DNA of 31,750 nucleotides from Priapulus caudatus (GCF_000485595.1 NW_014577088.1:1121805-1153554), one strand, 5' to 3'. Counted from the first letter of the stretch, positions 1-11,780 are shown. Program-made: numbers and translations. Notes: a model not told the origin generated them from the letters alone.

Positions 1-1869
<1,869 letters not shown>

Positions 1870-1945
<76 letters not shown>

Positions 1946-2050
1946 CCACGCACGCCACGGCACGCCACGCACACACACGACACACATATATATAATATAT
2001 ATATATATATATATAATATATATATATATATATTATATATATATATATAG
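1870..2050. repeat. compound (CA)n - (AT)n microsatellite
   Basis: About 37 CA units (1870-1943) are followed by a short CACG/CCACG degenerate segment and then about 60 bp of AT alternation with small interruptions (1986-2049). Degenerate CA/GC alternation continues to about 2130. The AT part is self-complementary. The Cys-Val or Thr-His runs read across it are products of the repeat, not genes. Confidence 0.95.
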
Positions 2051-2387
2051 GCACACGTGCGCACACGCACGCACTCGCACATGACGTATGCAGCACGCAT
2101 GTACGCACGCGCGCGCACACACGCACATCGGTTTAATATATGATGATGAATCTTTTGACAACAGCCTCAATGTGCTCCCGTGCATTTTAATAGGAATTTC
2201 GCATGCAGGTGTTCGGAAGAGAGTCACACCTGTTTCTGACGCCTACATTTCCACGTTTCCCTCTCTCATTCAGCCCATCACCTCCGCTCACAATTCTCTT
2301 TACTCTCTCTCACGCACTCTTTGTCCGTTCCTTTATCGTCTTCGCCACACTTTTATTTTTCTCGATTCCCCTATGCCTCCTCTCTGC

Positions 2388-2391
<4 letters not shown>

Positions 2392-2444
<53 letters not shown>

Positions 2445-2454
2445 TCTCTCTCTT
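2392..2454. repeat. (CT)n microsatellite
   Basis: Pure CT alternation of about 22 units followed by TTTCTC variants, embedded in a wider pyrimidine-rich stretch (about 2245-2455). Confidence 0.95.
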
Positions 2455-2605
2455 GGATAAATTCTCCTTACTTAACCCACGTACAGTTATCGTAGTCAGA
2501 ATGAAGGATGTACATGTACTGAAAAGTGCCTCAAATACCATCTCCTGCGATCTACATTTTCAAAACTTTCCCAGAACCCCCGCCTGTTTTCACGCCTCCT
2601 TGGAA

Positions 2606-2622
2606 TCCTGGATCCGCCACTG
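2606..2622 (-). mobile_element. hAT-like terminus motif (solo end)
   Basis: Read on the minus strand this is CAGTGGCGGATCCAGGA. CAG-initial ends followed by GGCGGATCCAGG or GGCGTAGCCAGG are common at the termini of hAT-superfamily transposons and derived MITEs. A second, similar end lies at 2831-2847 in the same orientation. I could not find a matching opposite terminus or a convincing 8-bp target duplication, so this is a candidate relic end only. Confidence 0.35.
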
Positions 2623-2830
2623 AACAGTTACATATCTTGCCAAGATTATCCTGGGAGCAGAGAACAACGAACAAAAATATCGGCTCTTTTCATGGCGCCT
2701 AAAACAAAGATATGCAGAGCTGAGAGGTGGGGGAGCCTAGGGTGTGGAGAGGGAGGCGGAGAAACCATTAAAATTTTAAGTCATCCACTATTTTGCACAG
2801 TTCGCTGATTTTGGCCCCCTTGTTAAAAAA

Positions 2831-2847
2831 TCCTGGCTACGCCACTG
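2831..2847 (-). mobile_element. hAT-like terminus motif (solo end)
   Basis: On the minus strand this reads CAGTGGCGTAGCCAGGA, followed by a T-rich stretch and a G-run, a familiar arrangement at hAT-type element ends. It shares 14 of its 17 bases with the 2606-2622 motif and points the same way. The sequence between the two motifs (about 210 bp) has no coding potential. Confidence 0.35.
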
Positions 2848-3521
2848 CCAACGTAGGTATTGCGGATCATATATAGAATGGTTCTGATTTATCCCGATTA
2901 GTGCGTTCGTACGGCCATTTGTTCGACTATTTTACGTAGACGCAATCTATATTGGTGAACTATTCACACTTGGGAACCAAGATCGAAAGATACGTGTGAA
3001 CTATTCACGGAGCCGATTAGGAAACGCTTCGAGAATGCTTCGAGTTGACATTCCGCGTGTAGCCCTGGTAACGAGTGTCCATCCTGTTAACACGCACCTA
3101 TCCTTCTCGGCACGTCAGTCACGATGAACAGATAGCGATCGATTTCCCATTGCTGGCCGCCGACTTATTTGGAGGTCGTGCACATTAAGGTCCCTGGGCC
3201 ATAATGACAGGGGCGTTTTCTTCGGCGGTAATAGCCCGGTAGCAGGAACCGTATTTCGTCGCACGAACTCGTGAGATTACGCGCGTTCTAGCTGTGGCCC
3301 GGCCGATCGCCTCACAACACTGCCATTGTTCCCGTTTCCCTCCGTGTACGTACATCCACCAGTCTATATGAGCTATTCACTGCACTCCATCAAAGTGCAG
3401 TTGCGCTCGGGTGAATGAAGAGCAAGACAATAGAGGGCGTGTGAGCTAGACTATATCGTCACTGCATTCATAATTGCGTTCTTGTTCAGAAAACGTATTC
3501 AAATATATATATATGTATATA
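2848..3521. other. intergenic, nothing recognised
   Basis: Single-copy-looking sequence of intermediate GC. No open frame with recognisable protein similarity and no repeat structure seen. Confidence 0.5.
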
Positions 3522-3531
3522 GTGTGTGTGC

Positions 3532-3610
<79 letters not shown>

Positions 3611-3622
3611 CGCGCGCGCGTG
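3522..3622. repeat. (GT)n microsatellite with (CG)n tail
   Basis: About 45 GT units, then TTCGCGCGCGCGTGTG. Alternating purine-pyrimidine sequence of this length is a Z-DNA-prone type of tract. Confidence 0.96.
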
Positions 3623-3796
3623 TGCATATCATAACTCTAAAATCAAAATCAAAATATATGGTGTCCTATATTGACAACGTCTCTTCCGCAGCCTATTAAA
3701 AAAATGGAATCATATGTAAATGAATTCTTTATCAAATTATTATCATGTTTTGATTTTAAATTCATGAATCCATCCGTGTCCGTGTGCTTTTCTCTA

Positions 3797-3828
<32 letters not shown>
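3797..3828. repeat. (AT)n-(AG)n compound microsatellite
   Basis: A short AT run passes directly into about eleven AG units. Confidence 0.9.
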
Positions 3829-3887
3829 CTGGAATTGAGTGCGAGATCGCGCATGATGACAGAAACATAGACAAATAAAGAGCTGAA

Positions 3888-4000
3888 GTGACAGATGCAA
3901 TCGACGTTAGTATAATAATAAATAAAATAGATAATACGACAATCACCGTCAGACGTGGGTCGCTGGATATGCCTGCCGACATATTAACGAAGCAGAACCG
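3888..4000 (+). pseudogene. probable Ty1/copia polyprotein relic (C-terminal RNase H region)
   Basis: The frame starting at 3894 reads DAIDV, then NKIDNTTITV, then SLDMPADILTK ending about 3992. In Ty1/copia polyproteins the last conserved segment runs from an IDI/IDV motif (KHIDIRYHF type), through a weakly conserved stretch of about 20 residues, to an ADIxTK motif near the C-terminus. Here order, spacing (within about three residues) and both anchors match, while the expected YHF after IDV and the charged/aromatic residues before the last motif are missing or changed. The upstream frame hits a stop almost immediately, and no other pol domain or LTR is visible. I infer a short, decayed fragment. 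Chance similarity is possible because only two short motifs carry the call. Confidence 0.42.
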
Positions 4001-4854
4001 GACGCAGACCTGTTCGAACGTAGTCCCCCACCACCTCACCGCACTCCTAACCCCCACTCACACCCCCTCGTGTTCACTCGTCAAACAAGCTCCGCCAACG
4101 AAAATGCGTCTATTCTCGAGATTTATGGCCCTAAATGACACAAGAAACAAATATTAGCTTTTCAGCGAGCTACCTGAGCTCGCGCCGGCTAATTATACCC
4201 GTGCACGCCATACACGCCACTGCCCACCAGTTTACTGGCAAAGCAAACCGCCCTTTGTCATGTAAAATGGTGGAGGGTGGTAAAAGCACTTGACTATATA
4301 TCAAGGAACTGCGCACAATGGATAGAGGGCCCGCTGGCCGTGTTGAAAGGCCCTGCGCATTCTGCGCGCCTAATGGAAGGCGTTTGTGCAGAGTCAACAT
4401 GACTTTGTGATTGCACTCCCGGATGACATCTGCCGCGTTGCTAGCAGTAGCACCCCAGCCCCAACCTGCCCACTCACGCTCATCCGATTCCTTACTCAAG
4501 TGGTGGGTTGGGTAGGTTGGTAGTGTTCTACTTCTGAGCATTCACGAAGAATCTTATGTAGTATCAATATGTGACTGTATGACGACGGGTGTGTAAAAGG
4601 TTGCGCTAGGACGCTACCCAAATAAAGACCTAGTCTATATCCACACACGGGCGCGCGCGCACACACGCGCTCACACGCACAATTCTATTCAAAAACCTTT
4701 AGGTAATTTATACCTTACCTGTGAAGAAACCGCTACACGCACCTGCATGCACACACCCATACGTACGCTCACACATACACGCACGCACGCTCGCATACAC
4801 AATCTGAAACCAAGTTAGGAATGACTAGCAGGAGTACATTTCTGTTCCACTATC
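4001..4854. other. intergenic; minus-strand open frame of unknown status
   Basis: Mixed sequence. A 123-codon minus-strand frame (4170-4541) is open but matches no family I recognise, has no signal peptide and lacks convincing splice signals. Degenerate CA/GC-rich alternation occurs at 4641-4682 and 4736-4800. Confidence 0.4.
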
Positions 4855-5156
4855 TTTTCACCTCTCTCTCTCTCTCTGTTTCTTTCCTTGCATCCATCTC
4901 GCCCAGCCTCCCTCGTGTTTTTATGCACTCATTCTCTCCCCTCTTGCATTCCCTTCCTCTCTTGATTTTTTATTGAACTGTTCGTCCCCCCGTCCGTCCC
5001 TCTATCGGTCCACCCGTCCATATGTTTATTTATATCTATTCATCTAGCAACTATCATTCGCCATCTTCACCTTCCATTAATTGTCTTTCAACCCCCTTTT
5101 CTCTCGGTCTCTCTTTTCTTCTTGTCCCCTCTTTCGGTTTCCCTTCTCTCGCTCTT

Positions 5157-5204
<48 letters not shown>

Positions 5205-5390
5205 GCCTCTCTCGAGCTCGCTCTCTTTTTCTTCTCACTCACTCTTCTCTCTCGTTTACTCTCACTCCCCCCTCTCTCCCATCTTTATATTTCGATATCT
5301 TTCGCTCTCTACATTTACCACTATTTTTCATTGAGATCGCCCTTCACCTTCTTATTTCTTTCGCGCTCGCCCAGTTTCTTTGGTAAAATA
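4855..5390. repeat. polypyrimidine tract with (CT)n core
   Basis: More than 500 bp in which the plus strand is strongly enriched for C and T, with a pure (CT)20 core at 5161-5200. Ser-, Leu- and Phe-rich open frames across it in three phases are by-products of the composition. Long mirror-like polypyrimidine tracts can adopt H-DNA, but nothing here shows that it does. Confidence 0.9.
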
Positions 5391-5839
5391 AGCCGGCATG
5401 CAGGCATTAGCGGTTTGCTCGTAGTTGACGCTACGTGTCTATTAGTGGAATTTATTGCCGCCGCCTGTACATATGATGGCCAGCCGACAGGTGCCGGGAT
5501 GCTGCGGCTGGTCGTGGCAGACTTTTACATTTACCAGCTCGCTACAGCCATCTTCCCTCTCTCGAGCTGCCTTCCACGCGATTGCTGTTAGTTTACGAGG
5601 CGAACCTGTTTTCGGTGTGTGAAGTCAAGCATGTATATCTGTTGCTCTCGCATCTGTGGGGGAAAGCAGCAGCCATAGTGATGTTCGCAGTAAACAAGAG
5701 TTATCCCTCTCTGTTTCCGCAAAGATTTGCACCCACAGTTCTTCTCAGGCTACATTCTGCCTGTACCGCCTCTCGTTCTCGCTATCGCTCTCCCGCTCTC
5801 TTGTGCGCATTCTCTCTTTTCTCTCCCCCTCCTCTCTCT
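5391..5839. other. intergenic, nothing recognised
   Basis: About 450 bp of mixed-composition sequence between two simple-sequence blocks. No domain, splice or repeat signal was recognised. Confidence 0.45.
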
Positions 5840-6058
5840 CACGTACTCACTCACATACTCACTAACTCACTCATTCCCTCAACTCACTCACTCACTCACT
5901 CACTCACTCACTCACTCACTCACTCACTCACTCACTCACTCACTCTCTCACTCACTCACTCACTCACTCTCTCACTCACTCACTCACTCACTCACTCACT
6001 CACTCACTCACTCACTCACTCACTCACTCACTCACTCACTCACTCACTCACTCACTCA
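5840..6058. repeat. (ACTC)n tetranucleotide microsatellite
   Basis: A tandem ACTC array that is essentially pure from 5883 to 6057 apart from a few CTCTC variants (for example near 5944 and 5968), with degenerate copies from 5840. In frame it would give repeated Thr-His-Ser-Leu, which explains the long open frames across it. Confidence 0.97.
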
Positions 6059-6130
6059 TGTTTGTTTGTGTGTGCGCACGCGTGTGTGTGCGCGTGTGCG
6101 TGCGTGTGCGTGTACGTGTACGTGCGTGTC
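6059..6130. repeat. (GT/GC)n alternating tract
   Basis: Directly abuts the ACTC array. GTGTGCGCACGCGTGTG-type alternation with GTAC insertions continues to about 6130. Confidence 0.85.
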
Positions 6131-6642
6131 TCATGAGCGGGCTCAGCATACATTCCTACATAATATGTCGAAACATCACACAGAGGAAACACGACAACGT
6201 AAATGTATCGTAAAACGCAAAGGCTATAGCGCGCGCGCGGGCACATGTCTCTGTCTACGTGCGGCACATGATAACGCGCACGCACTCACAAACACCGCTC
6301 TCGGCACGTGATGACGGCGAGCTATACCATCACACTTTAACACACGCCGCCCCGCTTCACAAACGACATCCCTATGTCGTGCCGACCGGCGAACGATGAT
6401 TTTTATTCCCCATAAAAACTTTTATGAGTTTTCGCGCCGAGCGACAGCCGGGTGCGGTGCAAACACACCTTCGTCCGCTCAGCGCGTTCGTTCTCTTCGC
6501 TCATGCACCTGTACAATGAGCATCCTCATCAGCACTCGTAGCGTGAATTTCCGGCCGCAATAGAGACCGGTGTGTAAGTGACCTTGAACGCTGGCTCTTC
6601 CCCGCCTCATGATGCTGCATGCGCGCGAACGGCGCGCGACGA
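6131..6642. other. intergenic, nothing recognised
   Basis: CpG-containing, moderately GC-rich sequence with no identifiable gene. Short frames on both strands overlap and are unremarkable. Confidence 0.45.
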
Positions 6643-6758
6643 AAGAGTTGCCGATGTCGTATGCCGAGAGTTGCCGATGTCGTATGCCGAGAGTTGCCGA
6701 TGTTGTATGCCGAGAGTTGGCGTTGTCGTATGCCGAGAGTTGCCGATGTCGTATGCTG
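6643..6758 (+). repeat. 23-bp tandem repeat, five copies
   Basis: The unit GAGTTGCCGATGTCGTATGC plus CGA (23 bp) recurs with starts at 6645, 6668, 6691, 6714 and 6737, all exactly 23 bp apart. Copy three has one substitution (GTTGTATG) and copy four two (GGCGTTG). Because 23 is not a multiple of three, the array rotates through all reading frames, so a coding role is unlikely. Confidence 0.95.
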
Positions 6759-7954
6759 CTTAGATTACAAAGCTGACTCGTTCAGAAACGCGCGTTCATT
6801 TCGAGTGCTCCAAACGCACTGAATCTATTCGGTCATAGATTCACGGCTAGCTTCAAGGTTGTTAATGATTTTATTAAAGATTAAAGATGAAATACTTAAG
6901 ACCATATTTGGGAAGGAAAAATTAATTAATTAGGCTTTATTTCAGAAGTTCATAGGCTCGTTCATCAGGCTTCAATTAGACTTCAGTTTCGTGAATGTAG
7001 AGGACGAAAGTGGCCGTCCGAAAGCACACATTTTCGGGAGAAAAAATGACGACGTGGTAATGCGACACGTAGCGAAGAGAAAGCGAAAAGAGAACAGTGA
7101 CTGGGGGCAGAGACAAAGAACCGAAGGGCAGTAGCGAAAACTGTGAGGACGCTGGTGCCATAAAAGAGGAGAGGAGAGAACGAGGAATGCAACTGAGGGC
7201 GGTGCATGCATCGATAATAACAACGACAAACGATCGCAACGAATTAAATCCGCGTTACACACAGAATGAACAATTGATGACATATCAATGGAATTGAGTA
7301 ACGACACAGCGGTACATCAATTTAGTCTAATTGCCTGTGAAATCGGGAAACCTTGGGTCGGTTGTTTGTCCTCCAAACTCAATTATTATCCTATATATCA
7401 CGATTACAAGCAGATATTTGCTTAAGCGCCCGACAGATGTTGCTCGCGCCGGTCCGCGCGGCTAGCAAAACGCTCGCGGCGACGTCTAGCGAGCCACGCA
7501 GGTCTAGTGTCGCCACACTGTCGCCATCAAGGTGTCACACGGCCTGCCCCTCGGGTGACAAACGTATCTACGGGTGACTTTCGGCGAGCGAAAAGCACAG
7601 CAGTAGCGCTACAGTAGCAGGCTGCGAGCGGGTATACGCGGTGCTGCTGTGCCGCTATAGTTGGATGTTATCAGGCAGGGCATGTGCGCGTACTGCCTGC
7701 TTACCTGCGGCTCGCCCACCTGCGGTTGCAGCGCTGCTGTATGGCCCCGGGGGTCGGTAACCAGCCATCCGTCCACAACACCCATTCATGCGAAAGCACT
7801 TCTAAGACGTTTAAGCTGTTTAAGAGGCTTGCGAGGTAATGGAATTTCAATCTTTCAGGTGCGCGCGTAGAGAGAAGCGATACCTGACGCGAAACCTCTT
7901 TACGTGTTTAATCTGCCAGATCAGATACAGCGCGTCTTCGCTAATCTGTGGCAG
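6759..7954. other. intergenic; GC-rich segment with a hairpin
   Basis: From about 7430 to 7760 the sequence is GC- and CpG-rich, unlike the AT-rich flanks. It contains an inverted repeat (arms 7595-7609 and 7638-7652, 13 of 15 positions paired, 28-nt loop). No protein family is recognisable in its short frames. It could be a regulatory or first-exon region, but nothing decides that. Confidence 0.35.
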
Positions 7955-8345
7955 TCGTACCAACCACACGACCATATAGTTTAAGCTAATGACACCAGCA
8001 CACGGTCATGTAGAAGTAGCTATAACTGCAATACTGCACGGACTCGGACGTGCAACTAACCCCACAAGCACGTGGACATTGCCTAATACCATAGCCTCAT
8101 AGGCATTCAGACGTAATTACTGTAATTATATTTACCACCACATAAACATGAAAGAGGTTTCTTACTTCACACTCCCATAGGTATGCATTTTTAATCGCAC
8201 ATGCAGCGAACTAAACCACCACATGCAGGGTTTTATATCTATAGTTAACTAATTATACCACCATATACGTAAATTAAATTTAACTAATTGGAAACCCCTA
8301 GGCCACCATACATGTGCGGAGATATATTAAAAGACGACAGCAAAC
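7955..8345. repeat. degenerate tandem array, period about 40 bp
   Basis: A motif of the type CTAAACCACCACATGCANGG recurs near 7960, 7993, 8060, 8095, 8135, 8174, 8216, 8258 and 8303. Later spacings are 40, 39, 42, 42 and 45 bp. Copies are strongly diverged, AT-rich between the motifs, and contain indels. I aligned them by eye, so copy borders are approximate. Confidence 0.6.
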
Positions 8346-9377
8346 TTGTTTGTATGAGAAAAGCATTGTTATGCAAGCGTTTGCAGTGGACTTTTTAAAA
8401 ATTCGTATCCAGTTTAAATTCAAAATCCATCCTCGTTTGTAAATACCCCATAAATACCTTCATGCGAGTGCGCGTAATTCAGTTAGTGGCACGCACCTCA
8501 CGCAATGTGCGAATGTCTTCTCGCTATTTAAACGGGGCCAAGAGCCGTGACCAGCCCGGCTAGGACCACGCACATTATTATATAGCGTACCACGGAGTGA
8601 GCGCGTGCACGCGCCTTCTCGGACGTACACTTGCTCCATATGGTGCTGGCCTAGTGTTTATCATGTAAGCAAACAAAACAAGGCGGAATAGCGCAATCCG
8701 GCGGCCACCCTATCATCACCAACCGTCAACTACTCCGTGAATATTGCTTAATGACATGATCTGTTTGTGTGCATAGGTGGACGCGGGCGTTTGGCCACCG
8801 GGTCCTCTAATGGACCGCGATGTTAGTGCACGTGCGCGTCTGCGTCGTCCACTCGGGCGATTAATGAACGTCAGCACAGAGCCACGCTTTATTCCTTGCC
8901 CTCCGAACCGACTGACGGGCGTCGATGGCGGTGAAGAGAAAATAAGGGGTAGGGTTAGCGTTTACGGTCAGTGAAAAACAATAGAACGTGGAACAATCTG
9001 GTAAGCAAAGCGATAATATTAGGAAAAGAGCGGGGAGGCGCAATTAGATTAATGGTAGCGCATAATAGATGACTATAAGAAATAAATTAAGTTATGAAAA
9101 TATTTAAGACGTCGTGTAAGAGACATGGCAAGCAGAACGATAAACTAAAAGAATTAATAACAATAACATCATCGATTTATAGGAATACGACGTGGTAACT
9201 CATGGCTTATTATTTCTCTATAGTTAATTCATCCCTAGTGCAATAATTAATGCTTCTGTTCGTATCAATCAATTTGTATGACTACGTCATGTACATTAGA
9301 TATGGTCAACCATAGCCGCAGTGAGTGTTGGCTTTTATATAGTAATCACGTGATCAATGCCTAATGGCACTTCAATT
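8346..9377. other. intergenic, nothing recognised
   Basis: Mixed then AT-rich sequence. A TATTTAAA stretch near 8524 and a short TAGGGTTAG near 8949 are isolated. No gene is supported. Confidence 0.45.
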
Positions 9378-9470
9378 TATCTCATATTATATTATCTCTA
9401 TTATATATCTCATATTATATTATATTATATTTATCTCATATTATATCTCATTTATATCATGTTTTTTATA
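9378..9470. repeat. AT-rich tandem repeat (ATCTCATATTATATT-type)
   Basis: The phrase ATCTCATATTATAT recurs at least four times with variable AT filler, giving an imprecise repeat of about 20-35 bp spacing. Confidence 0.75.
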
Positions 9471-9964
9471 TTATGCATCTTGCATTGTTTTATGCACGAT
9501 GGAGATACCTGGGAATTACATGTGATTTAAAGTTAGTGTATGCTAACAACATATAAGCATCATGAATCTTTGCGTTCTACGGTAATACCTCCATAATAAA
9601 TCTTACAACTCTATAAACACGAATTTATATCTGCAGGACTGTCATTAATACGAGGTAAAATGTATGATATCAATATAAAAAACAATTATATGGACAAAGC
9701 GAAAAAGTAAGTAAGACTCATATCTCAATAATGAAATGGCGGGTCTAATTCGAAGATTGCTTAACGATTTTTCCGAACATTCTCAAACAATTTTAACACG
9801 AATCCTGCCTGTAAGAAACCATCACCGCGAAGAATTACACTGTAAACTCTTCAACTAAAGGTTTTGTGAAAAAATTGTCATGAGAACAGTGACCATTATA
9901 ATAATGATCATGCTGTTATTTCGGTTTTTATATTGCATATATAACATATTGTACATATGCATTG
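9471..9964. other. AT-rich intergenic, nothing recognised
   Basis: About 500 bp of AT-rich sequence without an open frame of note or a repeat pattern. Confidence 0.5.
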
Positions 9965-10017
9965 ACGTACGCACGCATGCACTCTCACACATGCACGCAC
10001 ACACACACACACATACA

Positions 10018-10075
<58 letters not shown>

Positions 10076-10270
10076 TACAAACATACATACACACGTACGT
10101 ACGTACGTACGGATGGATGGATGGATGGGATGAATGGATGAATAAATCGCTCGATCGATCGATTGATTGATGGATCGTTATATGGACGGATCGATAGAGG
10201 TATTAAAAGATAGATAGATAGATATATAGATTGATAGATAGATACATAGATAGACAGGTAGATAATTAAT

Positions 10271-10309
<39 letters not shown>

Positions 10310-10369
10310 CTAGCTAGATAGATAGATAGATATATAGCTAGATAGATAGATAGATAGATAAATAGATAA

Positions 10370-10445
<76 letters not shown>

Positions 10446-10450
10446 GAAGT
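9965..10450. repeat. compound microsatellite, serial tetranucleotide blocks
   Basis: An uninterrupted series of simple-sequence blocks: (ACGC)n, (AC)n, (ATAC)n, (ACGT)n near 10093, (GGAT)n near 10111, (GATC)n near 10152, then about 240 bp of (GATA)n with GCTA and AATA variants. Each block differs from its neighbour by one base of the unit. Ile-Tyr-Leu-Ser repeats read across the GATA part are repeat products. Confidence 0.96.
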
Positions 10451-10873
10451 ATAAAGGCAGATTGATAAACAAACAGACAGAAAGGCAAACAGGTAGATGG
10501 ATTGACAGATATTTTTCTTGAGAAATAGAAATAGAAATAGTAATAAATAGAGATAGGTAGATAGATATAGAGAAATATATGACTACAATATCGCATTGGC
10601 ATCAAATTGTGAAATTGATATAGACATGTGTGCCATCAGTTTATTATTACAACTCATACGCAATAAATACAGAGGAAACGCTTCAGATAACAGAATATCA
10701 GTGTAGGTTATCTTGTACTTTTATTATTATATTATAATATCGATAATATGTACATGTTTTTAAGTAACTGTAACTCAATATTTATAATTACATAAACTAT
10801 AAGTGATCTGTAATGCGAACGCACAGCTGACAGCTCATAAATATACAGTCACGCTTATGTATTACGTGTGACG
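10451..10873. other. AT-rich intergenic
   Basis: Degenerate GATA- and AATA-like motifs fade out until about 10570, followed by AT-rich sequence with no gene signal. Confidence 0.5.
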
Positions 10874-11049
10874 TCATTATTTTCATCATCGTTATCGTCA
10901 CCGTCAGTGACATCATCATCATTAGCATGATCATAATCGTCGTCGTGGTCGTGGTCGTCGTCGTCATCGTCGTCGTCACCATCGTCTTCGTCGTCGTCAT
11001 CGTCGTCGTCGTCGTCATCATCGTCGTCGTCGTCGTCGTCGTCGTCGTT
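10874..11049 (-). repeat. (GTC)n/(GAC)n trinucleotide array
   Basis: Plus-strand GTC/ATC trinucleotides, near-pure from 10938 to 11047. On the minus strand one frame reads as a poly-Asp run inside an 85-codon open frame (10855-11112). Other frames give poly-Thr/Met or poly-Val. Because all three phases stay open and no conserved flank is visible, I treat it as a microsatellite and not a gene, though an acidic-protein exon cannot be excluded. Confidence 0.9.
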
Positions 11050-11480
11050 GCCTTTACTATTCTCATAACCCGCCCTTATCTTACAGAATTCTATCTCTGT
11101 GACTACGTGCATGCACAGCCGCGCAAAAAAAATCGTTGCCTTCGGTTATAACCTACTCGTGACAGCTTAATCACATATACACAAACTCTGACGCGCTGTC
11201 CCCTACGCTAGAGACCTAGTGGGTCTAGACACGTCTTCATTATCACTGCAGGCGGAGCAAAGCTGGTGTGTGGTGTGGGGAGCAGAGACGCGATCGCGAA
11301 GAAGGGCGCGAATTGATACTGGCGTTAAACAATCAAATTCATCCTTGAATTTCATCGATGTGATCGTCGAAGGATGTTACTAAGGCCGTCATTCCATAGC
11401 AATGTGACTCTAAAGAAAGCGTGCAATATGACTATATTTTTGTGCTGCAAGTGCCCTTGCATCCCGTCTCTATTTCCCCC
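11050..11480. other. intergenic, nothing recognised
   Basis: Unique-looking sequence of about 430 bp between the trinucleotide array and the inverted-repeat element. No coding or repeat signal was seen. Confidence 0.45.
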
Positions 11481-11724
11481 GCCCGACCGCGAAATTTTTT
11501 TTCTCACTTGAGTTCCGGACCCATCATAGATAGTGTTTTGTAATAAATGGTTCTTATATATATGGTTGGATTATAGTTAGTGTTAGGGTTCGGGTACGTG
11601 TTAGGGTTAGGGTTAGGGATAGGGCGTTCATTTTTCATTGTTGCTTCGAGGAAGTCGAGTGAATGGAGTGCGCTGATTGGCTGTGGTCCGGAACTCAAGT
11701 GGGAAAAAAATTTTGCCGTCCGGC
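11481..11724. mobile_element. MITE/foldback-like element with telomere-like core
   Basis: Inverted repeats of about 40 bp bound a unit of about 244 bp. The left arm is 11481-11521 and the right arm 11685-11724. The inner 19 bases of the arms (CTCACTTGAGTTCCGGACC on the left) match at 18 of 19 positions, a T-run follows on the outside, and the outer 14 bases match at 11. The interior has TTAGGG-type repeats at about 11580-11625, with three adjacent units and degenerate copies on both sides. No transposase is encoded and I see no clear target-site duplication, so superfamily is unassigned. Confidence 0.65.
11579..11627 (+). repeat. short interstitial TTAGGG repeats
   Basis: GTTAGTGTTAGGGTTCGGG followed by a GTACG interruption, then about three and a half TTAGGG units and a GATAGGG variant. 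TTAGGG is the usual animal telomere unit. The stretch sits inside the inverted-repeat element, so it was probably carried there and is not a mark of a chromosome end. Confidence 0.85.
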
Positions 11725-11780
11725 CGTCACTCACTCCCATTATCTGCCTCTGCCTCTAACATCTACTCTTTCGCACTCAC

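Noticed and set aside
4170-4541. 123-codon minus-strand open frame in non-repetitive sequence
   Set aside because: No family, signal peptide, membrane segment or splice context could be recognised. It is kept only as a note in the intergenic description.
5582-6311. Long Thr-His-Ser-Leu repeat open frames of 184-194 codons
   Set aside because: These are translations of the (ACTC)n array, with no conserved flank.
10270-10605. Ile-Tyr-Leu-Ser repeat frame of 111 codons
   Set aside because: It is the minus-strand translation of the GATA array.
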